Source of the DNA: Bin55 sp965116055
Lineage (GTDB): Bacteria > Pseudomonadota > Gammaproteobacteria > Pseudomonadales > Azotimanducaceae
DNA: 64,000 nucleotides
NCBI GenBank assembly: GCA_965116055.1
Contig: OZ220466.1
Location: 2,852,001 to 2,916,000, forward strand
Reading direction: 5' to 3'
Notes under the pieces: model-generated
Seen by the model: the letters and a program-made list of their open reading frames with translations, nothing else
Told to the model about the DNA's origin: nothing
Databases searched by the model: none
Part shown: piece by piece, positions 55,276 through 64,000 of the stretch
How the letters are laid out: each line of letters opens with the position of its first letter
Numbering within the stretch: the first letter of the stretch is position 1
Translations under genes and position numbers: made by a program

Positions 55276-57645
55276 CTACACCTTAGTGGTACCTGTGATT
55301 CCGCGCTCTTCGAGTTCGTCATACTCTGTATCACTCAAACCAAGCTCCTTGGTAAATACTTCTCTCGAATGTTGCCCGAAACAAGGGGAATGCCGGATCG
55401 GCCCGCGCGGCGTGTGGCTATAGATCCAAGGATTCAATGGATAGTAATGCGTGCCGCATTCTGGATGCTCTATGGGCACCAAATAACCTCGCGCTGCGTA
55501 ATGCTCGCTTGGCGATACGTACACTGATTCAAATTCGCAGACTGGGCTAAAGGTCACGCCTGACCCTTCAAGTACATTGCATATCTCGTCTAGCGAGAGG
55601 GTGTTCGCCCAAGCGCCGATTTTTATATCAAGTTCAGACTCAAGTTGCTTGCGTGCAGCCATCGTCGCAAACCGTTCGTCCCGAATTCCGCTCAACTCAG
55701 CTAACGCCTTAAATGCATCCTCGTTTTCCGTTGCGATGGCGACCCATTGGCGGTCACGCGTCAAATAGACGTTGTGCGGCGCTAGCAGCGGGTGTTGATT
55801 ACCCGTAGGCTTGCGCACGCAACCGTTGGCCGCGACATCTAGCATCGCATCCCCGCATTGCGTGGCTACAGCTTCGATCATCGATACATCAATGCGTTGG
55901 CCTTCGCCAGTTGCCTGACGATGGTTTAAAGCAGCCAGAATCGTCGCGGCAAAGTAATACCCCGTAATCGGGTCGGGGATCAAACCACCGGTGTTTTGCG
56001 CGATATCTCCGCTGTAACCATGCATTGCGGAAAGTCCAGCCATAGGTTCCGTGGTTGCACCATTAGCTGGGTATTCCGCAAGCGGGCCCGTGCGACCATA
56101 ACCGGACAAAGATGCGAAAATGATGTCGGAGCGCTTCTCGCGTAATGACTTAAGCGTGACGCCCCAGTTGGTCATTACATGAGGCGAAAAGTTGTCGCAC
56201 AAGATGTCGAATTTCGGAATGAGCTTCCAAAATATCTCTCTACCTACAGAGTCTGCCATGTCCAATGTGATGGCGCGCTTGTTCAAATTCACCGTGTTGT
56301 ACATACCGTTTGTATTAAGCGGATTCTGCGGCACGCCAAGGTTGCGTAACGTTGGTGGGACCGGTGCGCCTGCACCGCGCCAAACATCAGGCCGTTTGCG
56401 AGATTCAATTTGAACTACATCTGCACCTAACAAGGCGAGCAATTGCGTACCAAACGTGCCGGACCAAGCTTGCGTAAATGTAAGAATGCGTATGCCTGCA
56501 AGTGGTAGGGCACGATCGCCTTTCGGGATTTCAGTTGAAGCTCGCGGCGCTCTTTCCTCAATCCTATCGCGGTGTTCAGCAAATTTCGGCGCGCGACGGC
56601 GGTATGCCCACGGCGTGGCCGATAACTTGCCGCATGCTGCTGGAGCCTTCAACGGCTTACCATCGACTTCTGTATTAATGATGAACTCCCGCGCTTGTAG
56701 ATGTTCGCTTTCGATAAGTTCGCGGGCATCTTGCACCACCCCTGAAATACACCGTCGCTCCGCCAGTCCATGAAACACGTGCCACTTGTCCATCGTGGCG
56801 ACGGCTTCAGCGAGGCCGCGGCGCACGGGTCGAGTATCTTTTTGATGCCGCCCCCAGACTGGGATAAAGGCCGAGTCGTGAGCAAGATCAGGCTTTCCTA
56901 AAAACTCGAACGCACTTGTCCACTGTGCCCAATCACCGTAACCGAAATTGATCGCGCCGTTTTCACATTGCCACAGCGGACCCGGACGACCACGCTCGCG
57001 ACGACCGTTCGGCCCATGCGCCATCCGATTGCCACCAACAAATATGCCAACTTGAGCCCACGGTGCACAAGTGTTCGACATCGCTTCCATTTCGCTGACG
57101 TCGCACCTTTCACCGCTACCTACCGCGCTGCGTCGAAAAAGCGCAGCCGCGGCGCTCACGAAGCCGGCGACGCCTGCAATATACCCTGTTTGATTGTGCG
57201 GCAGCTGCAACGGCGGCTCACCTTCGCAAGCATTGATCGCACTCCACCCAACGCGCGCGCAAGCGGTAAGGTTATTGCCAGGCATACCTGCGAGTGGGCC
57301 TACGAGACCGTGCGGCGTTATCGATAAATGAATCACATCTGAACTGCACCGCGCCAAATAGGTAGGTAGATCAACCGTCGTGGTCACTACGATATCAGCA
57401 CTTGCGATCAATTCATTAAAACCCTTGCCGCATTGAGCGATTGAACGCTTATTCCAATTCGCATAGGCGTGCAACAAAGATTCACCGGACGCAGTAAATG
57501 GTGGTTCGTGCCGTAGTGCATGTCCCTCATCCGGTTCGACCAAGATCACATCAGCACCAAAGTCACCAAACAAACGCGCGGCCCACGCGCCCGATAGCCG
57601 ATTCGAACAATCCACGACGCGGATATTGGAAAATGCTCTCGACAT
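55276..57645 (-). CDS. Double-domain CaiB/BaiF-family (class III) CoA-transferase
   Basis: This 789-residue protein is made of two family III CoA-transferase domains fused in one chain. The first (about 1-370) starts NIRVVDCSNRLSGAWAARLFGDFGADVILVE. The second (about 385-789) starts GIRILTFTQAWSGTFGTQLLALLGADVVQIE. Both have the usual G-T/S-G-E-G/R-x-D-V-S motif (GSGERCDVSEMEA and GEGQRIDVSMIEA). A single-domain enzyme is about 400 residues, and double forms are known. The start ATG at 57645 follows AAGGAG. It directly follows the LarA-family gene (13 bp gap), so the pair forms an operon. Predicted role: moving CoA between organic acids, perhaps activating the product of its partner. Confidence 0.88.
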   Translation of the reverse strand: MSRAFSNIRVVDCSNRLSGAWAARLFGDFGADVILVEPDEGHALRHEPPFTASGESLLHAYANWNKRSIAQCGKGFNELIASADIVVTTTVDLPTYLARCSSDVIHLSITPHGLVGPLAGMPGNNLTACARVGWSAINACEGEPPLQLPHNQTGYIAGVAGFVSAAAALFRRSAVGSGERCDVSEMEAMSNTCAPWAQVGIFVGGNRMAHGPNGRRERGRPGPLWQCENGAINFGYGDWAQWTSAFEFLGKPDLAHDSAFIPVWGRHQKDTRPVRRGLAEAVATMDKWHVFHGLAERRCISGVVQDARELIESEHLQAREFIINTEVDGKPLKAPAACGKLSATPWAYRRRAPKFAEHRDRIEERAPRASTEIPKGDRALPLAGIRILTFTQAWSGTFGTQLLALLGADVVQIESRKRPDVWRGAGAPVPPTLRNLGVPQNPLNTNGMYNTVNLNKRAITLDMADSVGREIFWKLIPKFDILCDNFSPHVMTNWGVTLKSLREKRSDIIFASLSGYGRTGPLAEYPANGATTEPMAGLSAMHGYSGDIAQNTGGLIPDPITGYYFAATILAALNHRQATGEGQRIDVSMIEAVATQCGDAMLDVAANGCVRKPTGNQHPLLAPHNVYLTRDRQWVAIATENEDAFKALAELSGIRDERFATMAARKQLESELDIKIGAWANTLSLDEICNVLEGSGVTFSPVCEFESVYVSPSEHYAARGYLVPIEHPECGTHYYPLNPWIYSHTPRGPIRHSPCFGQHSREVFTKELGLSDTEYDELEERGITGTTKV

Positions 57646-57660
57646 ACTAGCTCCTTTCAA

Positions 57661-58938
57661 TTACGCCGCGTAACGCGGTACTACGTAGGGTCCCTCGGGA
57701 ATAATCGCGACCTTGGGTGACGAAGCGCGATAGATGCATTCGTCAACCGCTTCTTGCAATGAGTCGATCATGTCAACGCCCGTTAACACCCGATCTTCGC
57801 CACGGAGCCCTTCGCTGAACAACTGAACTCGGGCACGTCGCGTCGCTTTCAACTGCATTTCGGTCTCCCATTCGTCAATGCTTGCGAGACTCTTCTGTCG
57901 AATGCGCGCTAAAAACGCATGCTCGCCTTCCTGGCGCAACCGACGTTGAGACACTCGAAAACTGTCCGATCCTAAACCTTCCGCACACTCGCTTGCTAAG
58001 ATGAGGGTCGCATCGTCGGCAAGTATGTCAAGCGGTGTCACGAGCCCTTTTATCGCTTGATAATACGTGAGATCAAGCGGAAAGCCCGCCGCGGATGTTA
58101 CGATCAGATCGTATTTCGTTGAAACTTCAACCACACTGCAACTTTCCGCAAACGCGACGGCTTCGTAGTGGCTTGCTTCAATCTCGCCGAAGTTTATGAA
58201 TGCTAAACGCCGTACTTCGTCAATGACTGTGTTCAGTGCGTAAATGTCCCGGCCGTATCGTTCTCGGAGCATACCGACGATCTCAAGCTGCTCTAGATGG
58301 AGCGGATTGGTTGCTAAGTTACATTCCCGCGTCAGCGGAAGCTCAATGAAGCGAGCACTATGAAGCGCACGAATAGTATCGGCGTGCGCAATGCCCGGTA
58401 CGATCACTTTTCGACCTCCCGACCAGCCAGCCATAAAGTGCGGCTCGACCAACCCCGTGGCAATGCGTAGGTCTGCTTCAATAAACCGACGATCCAGTTT
58501 CACCGGAGTACCCGACTGAGTGCGGCCTAAATCTACGTGATCGTCGTCGCTTCGCGCGTCGTGATTCACGATACTTAGATGCGACAGGATCCAATCGTCC
58601 TGAATGACCGTTGCGAGATCTGCGCCTTCGTTCGGCCGATGCAAGCCGGTTGCAATCAACAGCGCGATATTCTTGCGATCAATACCCCCTTCCATGAGTC
58701 GCTCAACAAGTGGCCGCAGGAATAGACCGTTGGGGACCGGGCGTGTGATATCGCATACTAGAATGCAAGCTGATCGACAGCCGTTAGCTAGGTCTGGAAC
58801 CTTCTCTAAACACGCTTCGGTCGCTGCAAGCGGTTCTTTGATCAACGACACCTGCGGTTTACGTATGACCTTAACATCCATTGATGACGGTACGTCAATT
58901 GAGACCGTACGTCTACCGTACAACAATGGAATTCTCAT
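57661..58938 (-). CDS. LarA-family nickel-pincer-type racemase/epimerase
   Basis: This 425-residue protein is homologous to LarA, the nickel-pincer lactate racemase, and to the wider set of 2-hydroxyacid racemases/epimerases. ILVCDITRPVPN (about 60-71), LIATGLHRPNEG (about 94-105; catalytic His region), NHDARSDDDH and the strongly conserved LVEPHFMAGWSGGRKVIVPGI (about 163-183; nickel-binding His and cofactor Lys) are all present. It is co-transcribed with a double CaiB/BaiF CoA-transferase, which suggests 2-hydroxyacid isomerisation followed by CoA activation. No LarB, LarC or LarE cofactor genes are in the window, so the cofactor would come from elsewhere. Confidence 0.88.
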   Translation of the reverse strand: MRIPLLYGRRTVSIDVPSSMDVKVIRKPQVSLIKEPLAATEACLEKVPDLANGCRSACILVCDITRPVPNGLFLRPLVERLMEGGIDRKNIALLIATGLHRPNEGADLATVIQDDWILSHLSIVNHDARSDDDHVDLGRTQSGTPVKLDRRFIEADLRIATGLVEPHFMAGWSGGRKVIVPGIAHADTIRALHSARFIELPLTRECNLATNPLHLEQLEIVGMLRERYGRDIYALNTVIDEVRRLAFINFGEIEASHYEAVAFAESCSVVEVSTKYDLIVTSAAGFPLDLTYYQAIKGLVTPLDILADDATLILASECAEGLGSDSFRVSQRRLRQEGEHAFLARIRQKSLASIDEWETEMQLKATRRARVQLFSEGLRGEDRVLTGVDMIDSLQEAVDECIYRASSPKVAIIPEGPYVVPRYAA

Positions 58939-58945
58939 GACTTAG

Positions 58946-59595
58946 TTAACGATACCGTTCATTCTGACCTAGTTAAAGTGTCCTGTAGCCAAGCTCGAAC
59001 TGTTCATGCTACCTGCGGACAACCATATTCTTCAATTAAACCAGCCATGTCGCGCAGGTAGTCTGAATTCTTGACAACATTCTCCGACTCAGCTACACAT
59101 GCTCATTCGATTTGGTGGCGATAACTGGGACAGGGTCGTATATTGGCGAAATCCAGCTACGCTATCCTACTGGCTGAGTCTCTACCCAACAGGATCTTGA
59201 ACTTCTTAAACAAGAGATTGCACTTTTTAGGAGGGATATTGAACAAGAAGCTTCTTAAGCAAGAAACGGAAAACATGGTTTACGATCCCATAACCCATCA
59301 TGGTGTGGATGGGAGCAATGTGCTTGGCATTGATTGCCATTCTTAAAGGCTGGTCGCAAATCTTTGGCGGGGGTTGAATGAAACGGCACGTCCAGCACTG
59401 TTGAACTTCCGTCTCCGACAGGAAGCCATTCAACAAATGCATGGTGATAAAATAATTTCCTATTATTTATTCTGAATTGTGATATTTATCCAACATTAGA
59501 CGCGAACGGCAAGAACAAACTACTAAATATGAGTATTCTATGTAACAATACTCTATGATTGTCGTTGAGCTGACCAACTTTCTAGGGGGTTAGAA
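58946..59595. other. Gene-free stretch
   Basis: No gene was recognised. A possible operator-like dyad (GAGTATT/AATACTC) lies at 59531-59553, about 43 bp before the next start codon. ORFs at 59143-59346 and 59227-59442 have no recognisable content. Confidence 0.4.
59531..59553. promoter_or_regulatory. Dyad upstream of the secreted hypothetical gene
   Basis: The inverted repeat GAGTATT...AATACTC has nine bases between the arms. Its position just upstream of the gene at 59596 would suit a repressor site. No other evidence supports it. Confidence 0.3.
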
Positions 59596-60282
59596 ATGAA
59601 GCTCTTGGAAACCTTGAAGACTTTATCAGTCTTTCTATTGATCTCAATGTCAATCTCTGCTCATTCCACTATGTTTAACGTAGGCGATCGACTACTAAAG
59701 GATGGTGTGAGTGAGTCTGTTATCTTAATGGAAAGTGATGTGACGACTGGATACGCATCATTCTTCTGGATCACGGAACAAGAATCAATCAAAGGCTGCC
59801 ACATTGATTGCGATATCAAGGTGCTCGTTGGTGATACGATGATTCTTGCAAAACGAGATGAACAAGGTCGCTACACTGATCAGCCATTTACATTAAGAAC
59901 GGAAACAGCGGTTGTAGATCAACTACCCACAGTTGAAATTACACTATCAAACCAATTGAACTTTATCTTCTTCGGTGAATACGCCTTCGCTGCTTGGTTT
60001 GATAGGGGAACAGGATCAGCCCATGTTGAAAAGACCAATTCATTTGTTTTTCCAACAACTCCTTTACTTTTATCCAATCAAACCATGTTCGGTGGAGGAG
60101 GTTCCAGCACTGATGATTGCCCAATAACAAGCTCAGTTGAAGATGACAACTGTTTTACACTGAGTAACAGCAACATCAAGTACTGTTGGACTATCGTACA
60201 CAGAGACTGTACAGATAGCAGCGTTAGTGAATCAAGAGGATGTATTGAATTTCCTGCCGGTGAAAGCACTAGGTGTCGGTGA
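59596..60282 (+). CDS. Secreted hypothetical protein
   Basis: This 228-residue protein of unknown family has a Sec signal peptide (about 1-22, ending SISAHS). The mature part is rich in beta-forming residues and contains about eight Cys, including GCHIDCDIK (about 75-83), DDCPITSSVEDDNCF, KYCWTIVHRDC and RGCIEFPAG near the C-terminus, suggesting disulfides. A FGGGGSS linker separates a Cys-poor middle from a Cys-rich tail. A GGGGG run lies about ten bases before the ATG. Codon use is more AT-rich than in neighbouring genes, a sign of possible recent acquisition. Confidence 0.75.
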   Translation: MKLLETLKTLSVFLLISMSISAHSTMFNVGDRLLKDGVSESVILMESDVTTGYASFFWITEQESIKGCHIDCDIKVLVGDTMILAKRDEQGRYTDQPFTLRTETAVVDQLPTVEITLSNQLNFIFFGEYAFAAWFDRGTGSAHVEKTNSFVFPTTPLLLSNQTMFGGGGSSTDDCPITSSVEDDNCFTLSNSNIKYCWTIVHRDCTDSSVSESRGCIEFPAGESTRCR

Positions 60283-60388
60283 GCCACATTTCTCAGAACT
60301 GCCTGCGGGGCAGTCAGCGTAGCCGACAACACGGACTCATAAAAGTGAGTCTGCCGCCGTAGGCGAATAAGCGTACGTGCGATATACG

Positions 60389-60426
60389 GGATCTGTCTCT
60401 ACCAGAATTCTGGTAGAGACAGATCC
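60389..60426. repeat. Perfect 38-bp palindrome (19-bp arms, no loop)
   Basis: GGATCTGTCTCTACCAGAA is followed directly by its exact reverse complement. Flanking bases show no further symmetry. Confidence 0.85.
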
Positions 60427-60860
60427 ATCGTGGCTCTTAAGACCACACACGCGGCAGCTGTAAATAACCCGTCTCGGTGTTATAGAACGATGCAATCTCT
60501 GACAGGGCTTACTAAGTTCTAACCATCAAGGTCAAGGTCGGTTATCGTCCGAGATCAAGATCTCTTTCGCGCCTACGGCGTTCTGCCCCATGCTCGCGTT
60601 GCTGTCGACGTTCTGCGCGATAAGCCATCAGTTGGAATAATCGTTCAGCTGCTCCGATAACTTGATTACAGTTCTTCGTACTGCTTCTGCAATCGCTCTA
60701 AATCCCCGCTTGTTGCGTCATCTACCGCGACTGTGACTTGATTTGACTCTTTTGCTTCTTGATTAACTCCCTCCGCGCGGTCAGGATGTCGAGCAATCGC
60801 TGCGTCATCTCGTCCACGATCTATCGCTCCTGATATTGTGCGGATTGTCTGCGCTTAAAT

Positions 60861-60887
60861 AAAAAGCCCCGCATCAAAATGCGGGGC
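60861..60887 (-). terminator. Terminator of amidohydrolase paralogue C
   Basis: The nine-base stem GCCCCGCAT/ATGCGGGGC has a four-base loop and is followed on the minus strand by TTTTT. It lies about 80 bp after the stop of the gene ending at 60969. Confidence 0.9.
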
Positions 60888-60968
60888 CGAGTCGCTACGA
60901 ATGGTGACTGACAAACTGGCTACGCCAATTTCTATCTCTTCTCCAGATCAGTTAGTGGAATTGAACGC

Positions 60969-62624
60969 TTACGTCGAATTCCGCAACACGCGACCTGCGC
61001 AAGTGCCAGTCAATTCATCGTCGCGAAGAATGATCTGTCCATTACAGATAGTCGCTTGATACCCCGCGGCACGCTGAATAAATCGGGGCGCACCAAACGG
61101 AAAATCGTGCACTATTTCAGGCATTCGTTCTTCGAGTTTCGTAATATCAAAGACATTAATATCGGCTTTCTTTCCTTCCGCCAGCACACCGCGATCTTGC
61201 AACCCTAACACCTGCGCTGGCACGGCACTAATTCTACGCACAGCTTCTTGGATCGAATAGACCCCGCTATCGCGGTGCCAATGCGAAAGTATGAACGTTG
61301 ACCAGCCCGAATCGATCATTTGACTCACGTGCGCGCCAGCATCACCGAGGCCCGGCATCGCCCAATCTGTCCGAATCAATTTTTCCAGCTGGTTCAAATC
61401 GACGTTGAACCCGCGCATGTGAAACAGGGCCTTGCCGTCCGTTTCGTCTGATATACGAATGAAAGTCTCGACTGGATGCTCGCCTGCAGCCTTAGCCAGC
61501 TCAACAAGATTTTGATCGAGCTGCTGCGTATAGCATGGCCGTTGGCCATTCCCCATATAAAACCATCGCTTTAAACCATTCACGACTTGCTCATCTTGAT
61601 CTTTGATCTCATTAATGAGTCGTTCACGATGTACCGGATCGCGAATGGCTTTCAGTCTGTTGTTCAACGGCATCGTGCGCAGCTCGTTCCATGCGGGTGT
61701 GCGAAAGAAATTGTCAGTTGACAAACCACCCACGCCACCACCGCTACGGGGAACCGTCACCGAAGTCACATTGAGCCCTTCCTTGCGCATCGCGGAAACG
61801 CGTTCATTAAGTCGTTCCGTACCGATCTCCGCAGCCGACGAAAATAAAGCGCCACGAGACACGCGCGCTTCGTCGGCAATCAAATCCATTTCGGCATCAA
61901 AATCACGGAAGTCAGATACGGTTTGCATAAAACCGCCGTATTTACCGACTTCTAACGCTACGGCCCGAAGTTCATCGCGGTCTGCAAAGGTACCAGGAAT
62001 TGACCGACCGTCGGGCAAGCGGTGGCCAGGTAGACGATTCGTCGAAAATCCCACAGCGCCTTCTTTCACTGAGCGTCCCGCTAACGCGGCAATTTGTTTA
62101 ATCTCTTCATCCGTGGCCGGTTCTTCAACCGCGCGTTCGCCCATCACATAGAATCTAATCGCACAGTGCCCGGCCAGACCGCAGATATTGATCGAAGGTC
62201 CGAGAGTTTCAAGCGCATCAAGATAACCGCCGTAAAACTCCCAGTCCCACGGTAGGCCGTGGAGGATTGCGTTCTTTGGAATGTCCTCAACCGTCTCCAT
62301 CATGCCGGCGAGGAACTCACGATCACTCGGCTTACACGGTGCAAACGTTACGCCGCAATTGCCGAGCAATGCTGTAGTCACGCCGTGCCACGATACGGAA
62401 GTCACTTGCGGATCCCACCCAATCTGTGCGTCGAGATGCGTGTGTAGGTCAATAAAACCAGGCGAGACGATCGCGCCGTCTGCGTTGATTTCTTCGTTTC
62501 CTTTGCCTTCAACCGTACCGATTGCTGCAATTCGGTCGCCGTTTATCGCAATGTCGCCTGAAAAAGGTTCTGCGCCCGTTCCATCAACAATCGAACCGTC
62601 GCGAATAACTAGGTCATAACTCAT
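60969..62624 (-). CDS. Amidohydrolase-3 / N-acyl-D-amino-acid deacylase-like protein, paralogue C
   Basis: This 551-residue protein is closely similar to paralogues A and B. Landmarks are SYDLVIRDGSIVDGTG, PGFIDLHTHLDAQ (metal His pair), GNCGVTFAPC, GHCAIRFYVMGER, PRSGGGVGGLS and GDAGAHVSQMIDSGW. It is on the minus strand with its own terminator, divergent from an enoyl-CoA hydratase gene about 170 bp away. Together with the CaiB/BaiF and LarA-type genes nearby it suggests a region devoted to breaking down unusual organic acids or amides. The substrate is unknown. Confidence 0.88.
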   Translation of the reverse strand: MSYDLVIRDGSIVDGTGAEPFSGDIAINGDRIAAIGTVEGKGNEEINADGAIVSPGFIDLHTHLDAQIGWDPQVTSVSWHGVTTALLGNCGVTFAPCKPSDREFLAGMMETVEDIPKNAILHGLPWDWEFYGGYLDALETLGPSINICGLAGHCAIRFYVMGERAVEEPATDEEIKQIAALAGRSVKEGAVGFSTNRLPGHRLPDGRSIPGTFADRDELRAVALEVGKYGGFMQTVSDFRDFDAEMDLIADEARVSRGALFSSAAEIGTERLNERVSAMRKEGLNVTSVTVPRSGGGVGGLSTDNFFRTPAWNELRTMPLNNRLKAIRDPVHRERLINEIKDQDEQVVNGLKRWFYMGNGQRPCYTQQLDQNLVELAKAAGEHPVETFIRISDETDGKALFHMRGFNVDLNQLEKLIRTDWAMPGLGDAGAHVSQMIDSGWSTFILSHWHRDSGVYSIQEAVRRISAVPAQVLGLQDRGVLAEGKKADINVFDITKLEERMPEIVHDFPFGAPRFIQRAAGYQATICNGQIILRDDELTGTCAGRVLRNST

Positions 62625-62794
62625 AAGTCAGTCTCTATATTGATATAGATTAGAAGTATTAAATCATGTTATGTGCAGGTAAATTCACAATCAACGTCGA
62701 ACGGTATGGTACTCGCTTCAAGTCTTACATATAACGGCAACCGTTTAGATGTAAATAATCTAGCTATCTTGCAAACAATGGATGCGGAAAAACC

Positions 62795-63628
62795 ATGTCT
62801 GACGAACAACCCTTACTGACTGAGCGGCGAGGTGAAAAGGACGGGATTCTTTGGATTACGCTGAATCGGCCCGAAAAATTGAATGCATTGACTTTTCCGC
62901 TGTTGCGCGAGCTGCGCGAGGTGCTGTTCGACGCCCGTTTCGATCGCACCTTGAGGTGCATCGTCATTACGGGTGCTGGTCGTGGATTTTGCGCCGGAAT
63001 GGACTTCAGCGGCGCGGCGAATCCTGATCCAGACCCGCAACCAGACGGTCTGACGCCTGATGTGCAAGATATTGAAGGCTACCGGCTCAACTTTCGGCAC
63101 GAAACCGAGACCTACATAGCGTTGAGGCGGATGGAAATTCCCATTCTGGCAAGCGTCAACGGACCTTGCGTCGGTGCTGGCTTCGATTTAGCGAGTCATT
63201 GCGACCTGGCTGTGGTATCTACTGCGGCGCGCTTTCAAGTCGCGTACGTCAAACGCGGTTTGTATCCAGACTTGGGCGGCTTTTGGTCCCTCCCGAAGGT
63301 TTTAGGTTGGCGAAAAGCGATGGAAATGATGATGACCGGTCGCTTTATGAGCGCGGAAGAAGCTCACGAAGCTGGATTTAGCAATTACCTTGTCCCGCCG
63401 CACGAACTCGAATCAAAGACCATGGAGTTTGCGTTGGAACTTGAAGCAGGTCCGCCCATCGGGCAAAAAGTCGGCAAATTACTGGCCATACGCACAGCTA
63501 ACATGGATTTCGACACGGCGATGCAGTGGTCTGAATCAGTTATACCTTTAGTAGGCCTATCGCAAGACTTTAAGGAAGGTCAAGCGGCATTTCGCGAAAA
63601 ACGAGACGCAAATTTTCGAGGATTTTGA
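62795..63628 (+). CDS. Enoyl-CoA hydratase/isomerase family protein
   Basis: This 277-residue crotonase-fold enzyme contains the two oxyanion-hole segments GAGRGFCAGMDFSG (about 65-78) and VNGPCVGAGFDLASHCD (about 121-137). At the usual second Glu position it reads VKRGLYPDLGGFWSLP, so an Asp occupies the catalytic place, as in a subset of family members with hydratase, isomerase or hydrolase activity. GCGGAAAAACC precedes the ATG. It may act downstream of a CoA-transferase, but it is not in an operon with one here. The exact reaction cannot be told. Confidence 0.9.
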   Translation: MSDEQPLLTERRGEKDGILWITLNRPEKLNALTFPLLRELREVLFDARFDRTLRCIVITGAGRGFCAGMDFSGAANPDPDPQPDGLTPDVQDIEGYRLNFRHETETYIALRRMEIPILASVNGPCVGAGFDLASHCDLAVVSTAARFQVAYVKRGLYPDLGGFWSLPKVLGWRKAMEMMMTGRFMSAEEAHEAGFSNYLVPPHELESKTMEFALELEAGPPIGQKVGKLLAIRTANMDFDTAMQWSESVIPLVGLSQDFKEGQAAFREKRDANFRGF

Positions 63629-63776
63629 GATATGCCAACGAGAGAAAAAACCATTTCAGCCAATTCGCCGCGTAAGTAGTTTCAGCAATAGCTCCTGAAG
63701 AGGCAGACACCTTGTAGTTCGATTGCAGCGCGATTTTGAGAAGTGCTGTCGACATTGATTTACATTCATATAAGCA

Positions 63777-64000
63777 TTAAGTGTTACTGAGACGAAGAAT
63801 CTCAGCAGCAGTATCAATGCGCTGTTTGACGATGCCTTTGTGATTTGAGCCGTGTCGTAAACGATCAAGTGCCCATGCATGCTCTCGAATTTGGTAAAGG
63901 ACTCGTGTGCGTTGTACATGGTGCTGGTTCGCCTGCGAGTCGTACGTGTAAATGCATTCATCGAATTCCTCGTCCTCAAACTCTAACCCGTAGCACAATC
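63777..64000 (-). CDS. C-terminal part of an unrecognised protein, 5' end outside window
   Basis: A minus-strand frame is open to the window edge and ends at TAA 63777-63779. The visible 70-odd residues contain an acidic start (LEFEDEEFDECIYTYD) and helix-forming sequence (TRVLYQIREHAWALDRLRHG, then QRIDTAAEILRL). No family was recognised. The continuous frame, the balanced composition and the position at the end of an otherwise empty stretch make it plausible as the end of a real gene, but it could be chance. Confidence 0.35.
   Translation of the reverse strand, partial: LCYGLEFEDEEFDECIYTYDSQANQHHVQRTRVLYQIREHAWALDRLRHGSNHKGIVKQRIDTAAEILRLSNT

Larger units (their letters stand above)
60283..60968. 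other. Gene-free stretch with a 38-bp perfect palindrome and degenerate coding-like sequence
   Basis: A perfect 38-bp palindrome lies at 60389-60426. The part from about 60545 to 60835 read on the minus strand gives short helical pieces (for example TQRLLDILTARRELIKKQKS) broken by stops, so it may be a decayed gene. The terminator of the amidohydrolase lies at 60861-60887. Confidence 0.5.

Noticed and set aside
56320..56340. Partial match (AAGCGGATTCTGCGGC) to the 19-bp dispersed repeat
   Set aside because: It lies within the CaiB/BaiF coding sequence, matches only the first part, and is explained by codons.
1..64000. CRISPR arrays
   Set aside because: No series of short regularly spaced repeats was found; the only tandem repeats are protein-level repeats in the adhesins and the FG-GAP gene.

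Overview
The window looks like a chromosomal stretch of a Gram-negative, aerobic, heterotrophic pseudomonad-type proteobacterium, most likely an uncultivated marine gammaproteobacterium. This rests on two giant autotransporters, a TonB-dependent receptor, a CtaA-type heme A synthase, a PnuC transporter and a lipoprotein laminarinase-like enzyme. Phytanoyl-CoA dioxygenase-like proteins, CaiB/BaiF, amidohydrolase-3, LarA-like and sulfatase-fold enzymes together with ankyrin and cadherin-like proteins resemble the gene content reported for marine, often sponge-associated, bacteria. That host assignment is inference only; the window has no rRNA or phylogenetic marker.

Layout. 1-2412: the 3' part of an FG-GAP repeat protein gene, split by an intact IS1182-type insertion sequence with CTAG target duplications. 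2852-8774: scattered metabolic genes (PhyH-like oxygenase, O-methyltransferase, PhoX/DUF839 protein, CtaA, a tRNA-Arg overlapping ctaA, and a HAD dehalogenase). 9343-16507: giant autotransporter adhesin 1 and its long leader. 16508-17046: a decayed IS1182 copy. 17496-21008: a GST / amidohydrolase / PhyH operon. 21107-25857: an accessory island with a MITE, a two-gene AAA ATPase plus PD-(D/E)xK-like nuclease module, and an IS1634-type element bounded by a perfect 77-bp direct repeat. 26081-33278: a three-gene minus-strand operon that looks like a beta-1,3-glucan (laminarin) utilisation locus. 33713-34903: a Rieske oxygenase. 35511-42700: autotransporter adhesin 2, a near duplicate of adhesin 1, bracketed by two MITE copies in the same orientation. 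43497-44335: another decayed IS1182. 44420-50933: nucleoside hydrolase, membrane hydrolase, sulfatase-fold enzyme, PnuC, ankyrin protein and a secreted helical protein. 51173-63628: further peripheral metabolism, with two more amidohydrolase paralogues, methyltransferase, CmcJ-like protein, a double-domain CaiB/BaiF protein coupled to a LarA-family gene, a secreted hypothetical protein and an enoyl-CoA hydratase.

How the genes work together. The clearest functional unit is the minus-strand GH16 lipoprotein, TonB receptor and GH-A enzyme set, which would cleave a beta-glucan outside the cell and import the products. The three amidohydrolase-3 paralogues sit among oxygenases, CoA-transferases and a LarA-type epimerase, suggesting breakdown of modified D-configured or N-acylated compounds. 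The adhesin pair, each behind a nine-C tract and a conserved leader of about 430 bp, is a candidate variable surface system: most of the two proteins is nearly identical, but two adjacent Ig-like repeats have diverged sharply.

The best candidates for something undescribed are the ATPase/nuclease pair at 21643-23636, the adhesin pair with its localised divergence, and the sulfatase-fold enzyme whose formylglycine position is Thr. No CRISPR array, integrase, rRNA or replication origin was seen.
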